DNA of 64,000 bases from Luscinia megarhynchos (GCA_034336665.1 CM067576.1:16489960-16553959), one strand, 5' to 3'. Shown: positions 44,580 to 55,756, counted from the stretch's first letter. The notes: generated by a model from the sequence alone, not told the origin. A program made the numbers and translations.

Positions 44580-44990
44580 ATGAACACAGGAGGCCCTCGG
44601 AATAAATATCTGGCTACAAATTATCTGCTGATCTAATAAAAAAGATATTACCTAGCTCTCCAAACCTGGTTTCAAATTATTCCTCCTGCTCTGCTCAGTA
44701 GCCTCCTGGGAGATCACTGGCAGGTTAATTTGCTATTGAACGGGTCCCAACTGGAATTAGGCTCCAGCCTGGCTCTGCTTTCACTTGACACTTAATGAAA
44801 GTCGCTGTTATTCACTCCTGCCTCTGAACTTTATGCACTGCACCACGGTGCACAGGTGGGAAAGAGCTGACCGGGAGATTTTCCTTTGGATCCGACACTT
44901 GCAAGGCCCAAAAGGTGCTGAGGTAGAAAATAAACTGAAATTTGTGTGCTTTTCCACGAGAACTTGGTGTGTTCCTAACAGAAGTGGCCT
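44580..44990. promoter_or_regulatory. Candidate conserved non-coding element (AT-rich island)
   Basis: The sequence changes abruptly from GC-rich to AT-richer. It has AATAAATATCTGG, GATCTAATAAAAAAGATAT, GTTAATTTGCTATTGAAC and ACACTTAATGAAAG, plus an E-box pair region (CACCACGGTGCACAGGTG near 44841-44858). No repeat family is recognised. Such islands in avian gene deserts are often conserved enhancers; this is inference. Confidence 0.4.
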
Positions 44991-46237
44991 TTATCTGGGG
45001 ACTGTCATTTTGATTATTTTATATCTGAGCAGTGCCCCAGAGGTGTGCATAGAAAATGAAAACAGATAAAGAGCCTGAACGAGGCACAGAGGCCCCAAGA
45101 AACAGCAGGGCTGAGGGGGGGACACCGAGGGGGGACACCTTAAAGCCACCAGTCCTGCTCCTGGCAGGAAGGGGACACACAGAGCAGCTCCATGGTGCTG
45201 GAGATGTGCCTGGGCCTGGGAGTGATCCCAATCCCAGCCCTCCCCACACCCTGGGATGATGTCCCAGTGATGACAGGACGGGAATAACTCCATCCCTGTG
45301 CATGGATTTCTGCATGGAGGGGCCTCATTCCCTCATCCTGGGCTCTCCCACCCTGGGCATCCCCAGGAGCAGCTCCCTGCGGGGCTGCTGGAGCATCCCA
45401 CAGGACCACAGTGCCAAATCAGGGTCTGTAACAGCACAGACAGCACAGAAATTCCAATCCAGCAGCTTCTTACCTGTCCAACCTTTGCAGTTTTACCTGT
45501 CCCATCGCACCTTCCTCACCCCTCTGCTCTCCTTGCACAGCCCTGTTTGCCCACCACGTTCTCCCTGCTCCATCCCCTCATGCCAGATGGTTTCCTTGAC
45601 CTGCAGCTGGGGGCCAGGAGCTTCCCCTGCTGCCCAGGCATGGTTTGGTTGGGCTCAGACCCATCCCTATCCCTGGAGAACCATCAGGAAGGGCAGGAAG
45701 AGCTGAATCAGCAGCTCTGGCATTCCCTATCCCCTGCTGACCCCATAACTCCAGTGAACAATTTCCATCTCCCTCTTCTCCACCCTTCAGGCACTTGGAG
45801 ACAGTGATCCAGCTCTGCCAGCGTGATTGATCAGCAGAGCTGGACAGATTGAGTTCATGTAATCTGCCTCCTAAATCCCATCCTCCAGCCCCTCAGCATC
45901 TCCCTGGTGCCTCTCTCTCGTGGCTGTATCTCCTCAGGACAGCTGTGCCCCCAGCTGTGCCCCCAGCTGTGCCCAGGCACGCGGGATCCGGGTGGGAATG
46001 CTGCTGCCAGCACCATCCCAGGCAGCCCTGCTGTGTGTGGGCTGACCCTGCAGGGCTCCTAAGGATGCTTGGGGACAGAATGATGCTGGTTCTGGGCAGT
46101 GAGGAGGGGCTGGAGAGGCTCTGCAGCACGGACAGGATGGGCTTTGAGGGCTGTGAGGAGAAGCTGAGGGGCCTGGGCTGCTGGAGCTGCTGAAGAGAGG
46201 GCCCAGAGCTCACCCTGCAAGGGTTCCAGGGCTGGTT

Positions 46238-46342
46238 TCAGAGAATCACAGAATCAGCCTGGCTGGAAAAGGCCTTGGAGATCATCAAGTCCAATCTGTG
46301 CCCTGACAGCACCTTGTCTCCCTGAGCCTCCTCTCCTCCAGG
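46238..46342 (-). mobile_element. CR1 LINE fragment, antisense, left part (split by LTR insertion)
   Basis: Begins with the inverted CR1 3' end AGAGAATCACAGAATC, then TGGAGATCATCAAGTCCAAT and CTTGTCTCCCTGAGCCTCC, up to TCTCCTCCAGG. The continuation of the same element resumes after the LTR at 47046. Confidence 0.85.
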
Positions 46343-47045
46343 TGTGTTGGGTTGATGTGACCAGCAATGTGGATTCTGTCCCATCTGCTGCAGCTGGGTG
46401 GGGCAGTGCCCCTGATCTCCTGGCACACATTATCTGCTCATGGGCCAGCTTTAAACCAGCTGGGCAATCATCTTTATCTTCCCACAGCCCATCCTCCCTC
46501 CAGGAGATATCTCCTGTTCATGGCCACTGAGTCCCAGGGCATGGCTGATAAAATTCCATCATCCCACTGGGAGATGCTCCAGCCAGGGGAGCAGCCAAGC
46601 CTTTCCTACCCAGATAAAAACTGAGATTTGGACACCAAGGAACCTTCTTTCCACTGGATTCCAGAGGAAAGCCAGACCTTTGCACATCATCCCTGGAGCT
46701 TCAGAGGAAACTGCACCTTCTCCAGGAGCACTGCTGCAGCTGAACCACATCTGCCCCTGCAGGAGGATGCAGCCACCATGGAATGGGACTGCTGCCAGCA
46801 CCCTGCCTGACTGACGGGTGTCAGCTTGGATTCTGACTCTGGCAGGGTTTGGGATTGTTCTGTGTAATGCTGCATTTCTATTCTAATTTTCCTAGTATAG
46901 AACTGTTATTCTTAATTCCCATATCTTTGCCTGAGAGCCCCTTAATTTCAAAATTATAATAATCTGGAGGGAGGGGTTTCCATTCTCCATTTCAAAGAGA
47001 AGTTTCTGCCTTTATTGGCAGACACCTGTCCCTCAAACCAGGACA
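46343..47045 (-). mobile_element. Solo LTR, ERVL-like, copy 1 (703 bp) with 5-bp TSD
   Basis: The element reads TGTGTTGGGTTGATGTGACC at the left and CAAACCAGGACA at the right, so it has TG...CA ends and partial terminal inversion. It is flanked on both sides by CCAGG (46338-46342 and 47046-47050), a 5-bp target-site duplication as made by ERVL-class integrases. The reverse strand starts TGTCCTGGTTTG, like common avian ERVL LTRs, so - orientation is preferred. It is homologous to 55757-56410. No internal retroviral genes are present. Confidence 0.78.
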
Positions 47046-47110
47046 CCAGGATAAACATCCCCAGCTCCCTCAGCCCCTCCTCCAGTGAGGATTTCTACCC
47101 TCTCTGATTT
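47046..47110 (-). mobile_element. CR1 LINE fragment, right part (continuation after LTR)
   Basis: CCAGGATAAACATCCCCAGC followed by TCCCTCAGCCCCTCC continues the inverted CR1 sequence interrupted at 46342. The second CCAGG is the duplicated target. The right limit is approximate. Confidence 0.75.
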
Positions 47111-48191
47111 TCTGCACCCCCCAATGTATCCCCAAACCCAGAAACTGCTCCACTGGCAGCAGCAGGACCGAGCTGGCAGCTCCATGGGGAAAAAGGAAGG
47201 AAGAGCCTCTCCCCAGCTCCTGGGGCAGGAATTCTGTGGGAGTTCCTGGAGCAAACTCCCCTGCAGAGGCTGAGGGTGCTGGGCTGCTCCCCTCTGTCCC
47301 CACAGTCCCCTGGGCTGCTGCCCCAGTCCTTGTTTTCCAGAAGTCTCCCTGGCTCTGGGCTCTCTGCTGTAGGGTTGAAGATGGAGCTGTGCAGTTACTG
47401 CTGCTGGGATCGCTGTCCTTTCATGCAGGCTGCTCTTCTTCCTTTTCCCAACCCCTCGGGTAATTTCCTGCTCCTCTGTAACTCAGAAAACTCTATTGTG
47501 GGGCTCTGCTTTATTCCTGATCCCACCCTGGGCCCTCTGCCTGCCCCCAGCCCTGCTCAGCTTCCTTGAGATTCAGATGTGACAATTTGACAAGATTCCC
47601 TTTGTTTTTTTATTGTCCACAGAAGCTCTTTAGCTTCTCTTCTCTCCCTTTCTTTCTTTTTTCTTTTTTTTTCTTGGTTAAAGGCAGATTTTAGAAGGCT
47701 CTGCAGTGCTTCAGCCATTTGAGAGTCATCATTAATTTAATCTCCTTCCTAATTTATTAATGGCTCCTACTTTCTCACCAGCATTTGAGACTCCCCTGGT
47801 ATATTTGTAAAACCCATCTGACTCCCCTTCCCCTCTTTGGCAGCATGAGTTCATCTGCCTGCCCTGCCCCCTGCAGCAGGCTGTGTGAGTCACTGTCCCC
47901 CTGTCTCCAGGACATCACGTCCATCCCATCCCAGCCCAGCCCATCACAGCTCCCAGCAGCTCTGCTGGCTGCTCCTTGCCTGCTCCTTGTGAGGTGACTT
48001 GCTGGAAGCTGCCCTGTTGTTGAGGGAATTTGTCAGGGTCTCCTCATCCCACCCCAGAAATGGTGACAGCAGCCCAGGCATGGGGGGAAGGGAGGGGGCA
48101 CAGTGCAGGGTCTGTGCCTTGCTGGGTTTTTTAATTCCAGCAAAATTCCTGCCTGAGTGGGTAAGGCAGCATCAGACTTGAGAAGAAATTA

Positions 48192-48775
48192 GCCCAGTTG
48201 GGCAAGGAGCCCTTGGGCACCTGGCCTGCATGAAAACCAGTGTGACAGCAGGAGCAGGGCAGGGTGTCCCCTGTGCTGGCACTGCTGGGCACCTCCAGGG
48301 CTGTGCCCAGCTCTGGCCCCTCATGGCCAGAGAGCCCTGGAGGGGCTGGAGCGTGTCCAGGGCAGGGAGCAGAGCTGGGCAGGGGCTGAGCCCCAGGAGA
48401 GGTGAGGGAGCTGGGAAGGGCTCAGCCTGGAGAAAAGGAGGCTCAGGGGCCCTTGTGGCTCTGCACAGCTCCTGCCAGGAGGGGACAGCCGGGGGGGCTC
48501 TAGAACAGGAACAGGGACAGGAGCAGAGGGAACGGCCTCAGGCTGGGCCAGGGGAGCTCAGGGGGACAGCAGCAGGAATTTCCCCATGGAAAGGGAGCTC
48601 AGGGATGGGAACTGCCCAGGGAGGGTTGCAGTGCCCATCCTGGGGGTGCCCAAGGAATTCCTGGAGGTGGCACTGAGAGCTCTGGGCTGGGACAAGGTGG
48701 GGATGGGCACAGCTGGGACTGGATGGGCTGGGAGGGATTTTCCAGCCTCAGTGATCCCAAAATTCTGGGAAGTGT
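48192..48775 (+). mobile_element. CR1 LINE, young subfamily copy B (~580 bp)
   Basis: Nearly identical to the intronic copy at 19520-20100 along its whole length, with only scattered substitutions and small indels. It starts within a few bases of the same internal position (GCCCAG.TGGGCAAGG) and ends at the CR1 3' end (CAGTGATCCCAAAATTCTGG). Confidence 0.88.
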
Positions 48776-49090
48776 CTTTCCTAATGAGCCGTGCCCTGGC
48801 ACACAGAGCTCCCAGCTGATGAATGGAGGACACAGAGAAGTGAACAACACCCACGGGCTGGGAGAGGAGCCCCGAGACTGACCCGTGGCAGCAGAGACAC
48901 TCACTGAATCCATCACTGGCTGCTGCTCCCTGCAGGCACGGGATTCCAGCTGCTGTCAATGCTCCAGGGCTGGCTGCAAGCAGCATCCAGAGCTTCCCAT
49001 CCCGTGGAACGTGGTCATTGCTGATCCACTGGTGGCCAAGCTTGCAGGAACTGGGGCTGAGGGCTGGGAGAAGGGTGGGTGGCACCTTCT

Positions 49091-49266
49091 GGGACAGTTT
49101 GTCATGGAACCATGGAATGGGATGTTAAAACTCTGGGACAGTTCATCATGGAACCATGGAATGGGATGTTAAAACTCTGGGACAGTTTGTCATGGAACCA
49201 TGGAATGGGATATTAAAACTCTGGGACAGTTTGTCATGGAACCATGGAATGGGATGTTAAAACTCA
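49091..49266 (-). repeat. 44-bp tandem repeat, 4 copies, derived from a CR1 3' end
   Basis: The unit contains GGGACAGTTTGTCATGGAAC and CATGGAATGGGATGTTAAAA. Successive GGGACAG starts fall at 49091, 49135, 49179 and 49223, an exact 44-bp spacing. The CATGGAACCATGGAATGG part looks like the inverted CR1 terminal motif, and the last copy runs into CR1 body sequence. Confidence 0.9.
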
Positions 49267-49365
49267 TCTCATTCCACCCCCTGCCATGGGCAGGGACACC
49301 TGACCACTGTCCCAGGTTGCTCCAACCTGGCCTTGGACACTTCCAGCTTCTCTGGGCTTCTGCTG
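49255..49365 (-). mobile_element. CR1 LINE fragment, antisense
   Basis: CTCATTCCACCCCCTGCCAT, then GGGCAGGGACACCTGACCAC, then TGTCCCAGGTTGCTCCAACC and TGGCCTTGGACACTTCCAG follow the reverse complement of the CR1 3'UTR. Only about 110 bp are kept beyond the 44-bp tandem. Confidence 0.85.
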
Positions 49366-49589
49366 AAAACCAGTTTGGATCAGACTGGGAGGTGCCACTG
49401 CTGGGGACAGTCCCAGGTCCCACAGTCCCAGAGCACCCAGTGCCACCTGCACTGCATCCCCCCCAGGATCCCATGGCTGGGATCCAGCTGCTTCCTCCCT
49501 GGAGCACATCCCACGTCCTCAGAGACCAGGGGGAAGGAAAGGAGCTGCAGCTTCCCAGGAAATGCTGAGGATGTGACTTTTCTCCTTTT

Positions 49590-49960
49590 TTTTTCTCCCT
49601 TCATTTGCAAATGAAACAGGCCCATCAAAGTCTGAGTGTTTTCTGGAGATGAAGTTCGGGAAGTGTTTCTTTTGGATTAATCCAAATGTTCCGTGTCAAC
49701 AAAGCCCAAATACGTCACTGCAATTTGGACTGTTTCAAACACAAGTAGAAGGAACACTTAGATTCAATTTTGTTCCTAAATGTCATTTGGAACAGAGAGA
49801 GAAATTCCTCAGCCTGCAAATGTTGAAACAGACATTTTGATAGCACAAGGATACTTAATCCTATTAAAATAAAATAAGATGGGAATAGACATATTTTTTT
49901 GATTTGGGCAAAATCACCATAAAAGATAAAATCCTAAATTGTTTGACAGAGGATGAGTGC
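49590..49960. promoter_or_regulatory. Candidate enhancer with two perfect 16-bp palindromes
   Basis: An AT-rich island contains TTCATTTGCAAATGAA (49600-49615) and TTTGGATTAATCCAAA (49671-49686), both perfect 16-bp palindromes. The first embeds an octamer-like ATTTGCAAAT (POU). The second embeds GGATTAATCC, two overlapping OTX/PITX-type TAATCC sites. Also present are TCAACAAAG (FOX/SOX-like), TACGTCA (CRE half-site) and several TTAATCC words near 49856-49862. No coding or known repeat sequence is visible. Confidence 0.5.
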
Positions 49961-50025
49961 TCCAAGGAATGCTCTGTGCTGGAGGCATTTGGGGCTGTGG
50001 CAATGACTGGATCATGGAGCCCAGA

Positions 50026-50230
50026 CTGGTTTGGGTTGGAAGGGACTTTAAAGATCAGATCCACGGGATGGGACTTTCCACTATTCCAGGCTGCTCCAAG
50101 CAATGCCCAGCCTGCCCTTGGACACTCCCGGGGATCCAGGGGCAGCCACAGCTTCTCTGGGCATCTTATTCCCTGTCTCTGGTCAGGAGAGGGGAAGGAG
50201 CTCTGGAGCTCCACTCCCTGATCCTGCAGG
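50026..50230 (-). mobile_element. CR1 LINE fragment, antisense
   Basis: Starts TGGTTTGGGTTGGAAGGGAC, then TTTAAAGATCAGATCCACGG, then TTCCAGGCTGCTCCAAGCAA and GATCCAGGGGCAGCCACAGC. This is the inverted CR1 3' region. Confidence 0.87.
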
Positions 50231-50327
50231 ATCCAGCTCAGCCCCTGGGTGCACCCACAGCATCATCCCATGGTGAGGGATCATCCCACATGCTGAGGAA
50301 CCTCTGGAATAATCTACCCCCCAGTTT

Positions 50328-50353
50328 TTAATTTTTTTTTTTTTTTTTTTTGG
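50328..50353. repeat. Poly(T) tract
   Basis: A run of T interrupted by one A, about 24 bp, in the context TTTTTAA followed by a long T run, just right of a CR1 fragment. No target duplication or SINE body was noticed. Confidence 0.8.
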
Positions 50354-51874
50354 GACAGCCATGAAATGCTGATCTCTTGAGCAAGAAATGTGCTCACAGC
50401 ACCTTGGATCTCACCTTGGATCCTTCATTTCCCAGCTGGGCACTCTGGAAGCTCCGCGTGTGGCTCCAAAGCTGCCTCCAAGGGTGGCTCCAGCCTCGTG
50501 GGACTGATGAACTCCTGGGCCACTTCATTCCAGAGCACAATCAGGTTAGGAGAGAAAAATGTCATCAGGAACAGGACCTGTCACAGCAAAGTTGTGTTTG
50601 CAGGCTGCTGGGAATGAGCAGAACAGAGCAAAGCCTGGCTGGCAGCAGCTGGGGCTCCTCTTTCCTGGGATTTGCTCAGGATCATGTCAGATCTCTCCCT
50701 GTATTCCCAAGGTGGGAATTTCAGCTCCTCACAGCTGCAGTGCCTGTCCCCACATCAAGGTTTGTCACCAGCATGGCTTGTCTTCAACCCTCTGTGGGCT
50801 CAGCCACCCTCACAAGCTCTCCTGCCCCTCGAAAATCCCCTTTTAAAATTCTCCATTTCCCACTTCCCTTCCTCCAAGCTCCCCAGGTTTTCTATCTGTT
50901 GACCAAGACATTGCTTAAAATATCTTTTTTTTTTCCTCCCCTCAAAACTGCACAGTTTCAGCCAACGTGTTTTGACTGCACTGATGAGGTTTTTCATGGA
51001 AATTGCTGGCAGCTGGAAAACACAGCCCCTGCCTAGGAGGGAGCCAGGGCTGTGTCCCAGCCAGCCCCAGGCCAGGAGCATCCTGCTTCCAGGAGCCCAA
51101 ATCCCATGGGAAATCCTGGAATTCCATCAATGCCCTCACGGATCTGCCGTGCTGTTAAGCTGAGGAGACACCACACACAGCATTCCACAGGAGCACAGGT
51201 GGTTTCCTGCTGCCCCTTCCCATCCCTGGAACCGGGCAGCAGTCAAGGTGTCCATTGATTTTTTTTTCCAGCTGGAGAAAACCAGGAATCAGCATCCCTT
51301 GGACTGAGGGCAGCAGTGAGGAGAGTGAATCATGGATGGGAGAGGAGCAGCCCTTGTGCAGGGGAAGGGCTGGATTTCCACGGGGAGCTGCAGGAAAATG
51401 CTGCTCAGGGCTGACTCACGGCTCGGGGACAGTGTCCCATGTCCCAGGGGGGTGGCAGGCTGGTGTCACACCGGCTGCTGGCAGGTCCCTCATTCCAGGC
51501 TGTGCTTTCCCTGCTCCAGCACAGAGGTCACTCCAGTGCCTCCAGCCCATGGATCAATATTTAATGCTGTGGAAATGGCAGGAGGGGATGGAAAGGCTCA
51601 GAAGGGCTCATTCCCAGCTTTTCCTCGTTCTCAGGGCACGTCCCTCCACTCCAGCTGCTCCAGGCACAATGAGGTCACCAGGAATTCTTTATCCATGGAA
51701 CGGCTTCCCTGCTTCTTCTCACCTGGGATTCACAGCAAGTGATGGAGCTGGGATTGCGTGGGATTTACTCCAGGATCTCAGCTCCCATTCCTGAGTGCTG
51801 GGATAACAGCAGGGATGTGGAGAAAGGGCTGAAGTGTCAGAAAAACACTGGAGCAGCAGCTGGGTAATCCCTCA

Positions 51875-53099
51875 GGGAATGGGAATGGGAATGGGAATGG
51901 GAATGGGAATGGGAATGGGAATGGGAATGGGAATGGGAGTGGGAATGGGAATGGGAGTGGGAATGGGAGTGGGAGTGGGAGTGGGAGTGGGAGTGGAATG
52001 GGAATGGGAGTGGGAGTGGGAATGGGAATGGGAATGGGAATGGGAATGGGAATGGGAATGGGAGTGGGAATGGGAATGGGAATGGGAATGGGAGTGGGAG
52101 GGTGGAATGGGAATGGGAAGGGGAATGGGAGTGGGAATGGGAATGGGAATGGGAATGGGAATGGGAATGGGAGTGGGAATGGGAATGGAATGGGAATGGG
52201 AATGGGAATGGGAATGGGAGTGGGAGTGGGAATGGGAATGGGAATGGGAATGGGAATGGGAGTGGGAATGGGAATGGGAGTGGGAATGGGAATGGGAGTG
52301 GGAGTGGAATGGGAATGGGAGTGGGAATGGGAATGGGAGTGGGAGTGGGAGTGGGAATGGGAATGAGGGAATAATGGGAATGGGAATGGGAATGGGAATG
52401 GGAGTGGGGAATGGAATGGGAATGGGAGTGGGAATGGGAGTGGGAATGGGAATGGGAATGGGAGTGGGAATGGGAGTGGGAATGGGAATGGGAATGGGAA
52501 TGGAATGGGAATGGGAGTGGGAGTGGGAATGGGAATGGAATGGGAATGGGAATGGGAATGGGAGTGGGAATGGGAATGGGAGTGGGAATGGGAGTGGAAT
52601 GGGAATGGGAATGGGAATGGGGAGTGGGAATGGGAGTGGGAGTGGGAATGGGAATGGGAATGGGAGTGGGAATGGGAGTGGGAGTGGGAATGGGAATGGA
52701 ATGGGAGTGGAATGGGAATGAGAATGGGAGTGGGAATGGAATGGGAATGGAATGGGAGTGGGAATGGGAGTGGGAGTGGGAATGGGAGTGGGAATGGGAA
52801 TGAATGGGAATGGGAATAGGAGTGGGAATGGGAATAATGGGAATGGGAATGGGAATGGGAATGGGAGTGGGAATGGGAATAGGAATTAGGAATGGAATGG
52901 GAATGGGAATAGATGGGAATAATGGGAGAATGGAATAGGAATGGGAGTAGATGGGAATAGAATGATAGGAATAGGAATGGAGGAATGGAATGGAATAGGA
53001 GTGAGGATGGAATGGGAGTGGGAATGGGAGTGGGAGTGGAATTAGAGAATGGGGTGGGAGTGGGAATGGGAGTGGGAATAGGAGTGGGAATTAGGAATG
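51875..53099 (+). repeat. Hexanucleotide satellite (GGGAAT/GGGAGT)n, ~1.2 kb
   Basis: About 1.2 kb of GGGAAT mixed with GGGAGT, occasional pentamer GGAAT slips, and progressive degeneration to the right of about 52800 (GGGAATAATGGG, ATAGGAATGG). It has G-triplets spaced by 3 bases for most of its length, hence high G-quadruplex potential on the + strand. Open frames read GNGNGS, MGMGVG and EWEWEW and are artefacts. Confidence 0.97.
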
Positions 53100-53997
53100 T
53101 GAGTGCGACAAAGCTGCGGGGGACAGGGATGTGGATCCTCGGCAGGGATCATCACTTGATCCCATCGAAGCTCTCCCTGGGGTGATCAGGGATAGCATTG
53201 CTAAGGAAAACTCCTCTCTGCCATGGGCAGGCAGCCCGTGGTGGGTCGGTTTGAACGAGGCTGAGGCAGCCTGGGATCCCTGGAGCGGCACTGGGGCTGT
53301 TTCCAGCGGAAAACGCGGCGTGCCTGCCCTCCAGGGAAGGAGGAGAGGCGCTGGAGGGAGGAGGTGAAGCTTTGGGCTCTCTTCAGGCAATCTGGAGACA
53401 GGGAGGGGCTCTTCCTCCAACCCATCCCCTCCGGATAACCCAGGCAGCGCTGGGACTGTCTCCTGAGCCCCCACACCCAGCTGCTGCCCGCCCTGGCAGC
53501 GGGGCCGTGCCACCGGGGGCTGTCGCTGTCACCAGCCCGCCAGGCGCCCGGGCTCCTCAGGAGCTGCCATCCCGCGCTCCCCACCCCAGAGCTGCTCCAG
53601 GGGTGATGGAGTGGAAGCAGGAGCAGCTGGCGCCGTGTCCTGCCAGCCCGGATGGATCTCCGGAGCTGTCAGCTCCGTGGAGCGGTGACACGCCAGCGCT
53701 GTCACCTCAGCACAGCCGGCAGCGAGAGGGGACATCTCCGAGGGGCCAGCCCGGGAAGGGGCTGTCGGGGGCGTGTGGCCTTCAGGACAGTGCTGGGGCT
53801 CTGCCACCCAGAGCAGGAGGCACCCGAGGAGTGGCCAGGGAGGGGATTTGGCTGCTGGCCACACTGGCACACGAGTCGAGTGACTTAGAGGAGGTGACAT
53901 ATTTTGATAGATGTCCCTTGTGCCCAGCTCGGTGCCAAACCTCTGGCAGCAGGCAGAGAGGAGAGCAGTGATACAGCATCACCCCAGCCGGCTCATT

Positions 53998-54200
53998 CCC
54001 AGAATGTCAGAGCTGCTGAGGCTGGAAAAACCCTCCAGGATCATCCAGTCCAGCTGTGCCCCATCCCCACCTTGTCCCAGCCCAGAGCTCTCAGTGCCAC
54101 CTCCAGGAATTCCTTGGGCACCCCCAGGATGGGCACTGCAACCCTCCCTGGGCAGTTCCCATCCCTGAGCTCCCTTTCCATGGGGAAATTCCTGCTGAAT
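53998..54200 (-). mobile_element. CR1 LINE fragment, young subfamily, antisense
   Basis: AGAATGTCAGAGCTGCTGAG, then TCCAGGATCATCCAGTCCAG, then CCACCTCCAGGAATTCCTTG and TTTCCATGGGGAAATTCCTG. This is the reverse complement of the 3' third of the element at 48192-48775 and nearly identical to it. Confidence 0.88.
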
Positions 54201-54699
54201 TTGTGCAAACCTGGAGGCTGGGGTTCACATCTCTGTGTGGCCACAGAGCTGGAGGTCCTGGGGGATCCCAGAGCTCTCCCAGAGTCACACAAATATTCAC
54301 CAGGTGTTGCTGGAACTCATCCTCTTCCCTCTGTTATTCCAGGACTCATGGCTTGTCCTGCCGTGTTTTACTTTGTGTGCCACCCCCCAGCTCAGGGGAT
54401 TCTCCTCCATCCCCTCCCTGGAGCACTCTGGGGTGGCAGAGCAATCCCAGGAGGACAAATCCTTCCAAGTGGGGAAGGAGGAGAGGTTTGGAGGGAGCAG
54501 GAGTGGCAAGACTGGCCCTGGAGCTGAGGGAGCTCCTGGAGCTCAGCTGACCATCCCTTGCTCTGCTCCAAGCTGAGCTGATGATCCTTCTCTGAGTGAC
54601 TCCTCGTGCTTTTCATGCCCTAGAGCAGCTCTGCAGTTCCTGAATCGATTCCTGAGCCCCTGACCCCACATTTGTACTCCTGAATTCCCTTCCAGGTCT

Positions 54700-55180
54700 C
54701 TTCCTGCAGCCTTTGAGGTCACCCAAGTTCTTCTGTTTGGTATTCCACTGCTGCCAGCGCCAGCTTCTCCTCTGAATCCCCAGCAGGTTTTATCAGCAAC
54801 CTCCTACCTTTTGTGCAAAGATCATTAGTGGGAATATTAAGGAAAATCAGAGCCCAAATGGATCTTTGAGGAACTCCATTAGCAGCCTGCCTGCAGCTCC
54901 GAGCTTGCTGGTTTAACTCCATCCATTGCCACCTCCCCTCCGGGCATTTCCCAGCTTTCCCAGGTTCCTTTCTCCATTAATCCCCATCCTCACCAGTTTA
55001 ATTAATAATTTCTTCTGTGCCTTACATCAAATGCTCGACTGAGGTTCAGGGAGATGAGATCTCCTGGAATTCTTTTGTCTGGGAAAGCAGCTACTTTTCT
55101 AAAAAAAAGCCAACCTGCCATGGAGTGCCTCTGGTAAATCCATGTGGGATTTAATCCCTTTTTCTATTTATTTCTGTGCT
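54700..55180 (-). mobile_element. Degenerate ancient CR1/L3-like LINE ORF2 fragment
   Basis: The + strand resembles the inverted ORF2 of CR1/L3-type LINEs: GATCTTTGAGGAACTCCATT, then TTACATCAAATGCTCGACTG, then AAAGCCAACCTGCCATG and AAATCCATGTGGGATTTAAT. It corresponds to a neighbouring part of the same kind of element as 4185-4605. Stops and indels show it is inactive. The family assignment is from remembered consensus. Confidence 0.5.
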
Positions 55181-55519
55181 TTTAATTACAGTTTCCTCTA
55201 AAGTCCATCCTAAAGCCTGGCCTCTTGCACAGGTCAGGTCTCAAGTTGTCTTTTCTCCAGATCCTGTTTTTTCCCTGTTTCTGGTCAGCCAGTTCTTCAT
55301 CCCAGGGAAAAATTCCTGTGGGCACATGGTGTAGGAGAAGGGAATTATTGGGAATCCAGCCTGGGCAAGGTTGAAACAGCTTGGGGAAGCCTCCCAGGTG
55401 TGACTCACCCTGGTGGAATGGGGAGAATGGAAATAAAAGATGTGTGTTGGGATAAGAACAGTTTAATAATTGGAAATGAAGTGAAATGCAGTAATAATGG
55501 TAAATAGTGATGGTAAATA

Positions 55520-55573
55520 AGAATAATAGTGAATAATAATAATTAATAATAATTAATAATAATAATAATAATG
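55520..55573 (+). repeat. (AAT)n microsatellite, imperfect
   Basis: AATAATAATTAATAATAATT blocks followed by seven or so TAA repeats, ending ATGGCAAAAA. A diffuse AT-rich flank extends left to about 55478. Confidence 0.9.
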
Positions 55574-55756
55574 GCAAAAAACAAGTGATGCACAAAACAA
55601 CCTCTCACCACTCCCTGACGGATGCCAGCCCCCCTTCCAGAACCAGGTCTGCTCTTTCCCAGTGACTTCCCCAGTAATTTCCAGGTGTGGAATTCCCTTT
55701 GGTCAGCCCCAGCTCTCACAGCACGGCTGTGCCTGGCCAAGGACAAGGATGAGAAG

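Noticed and set aside
51834..52803. 295-codon frame with EWEWEW/GNGNGS repeats
   Set aside because: Hexanucleotide satellite in three frames.
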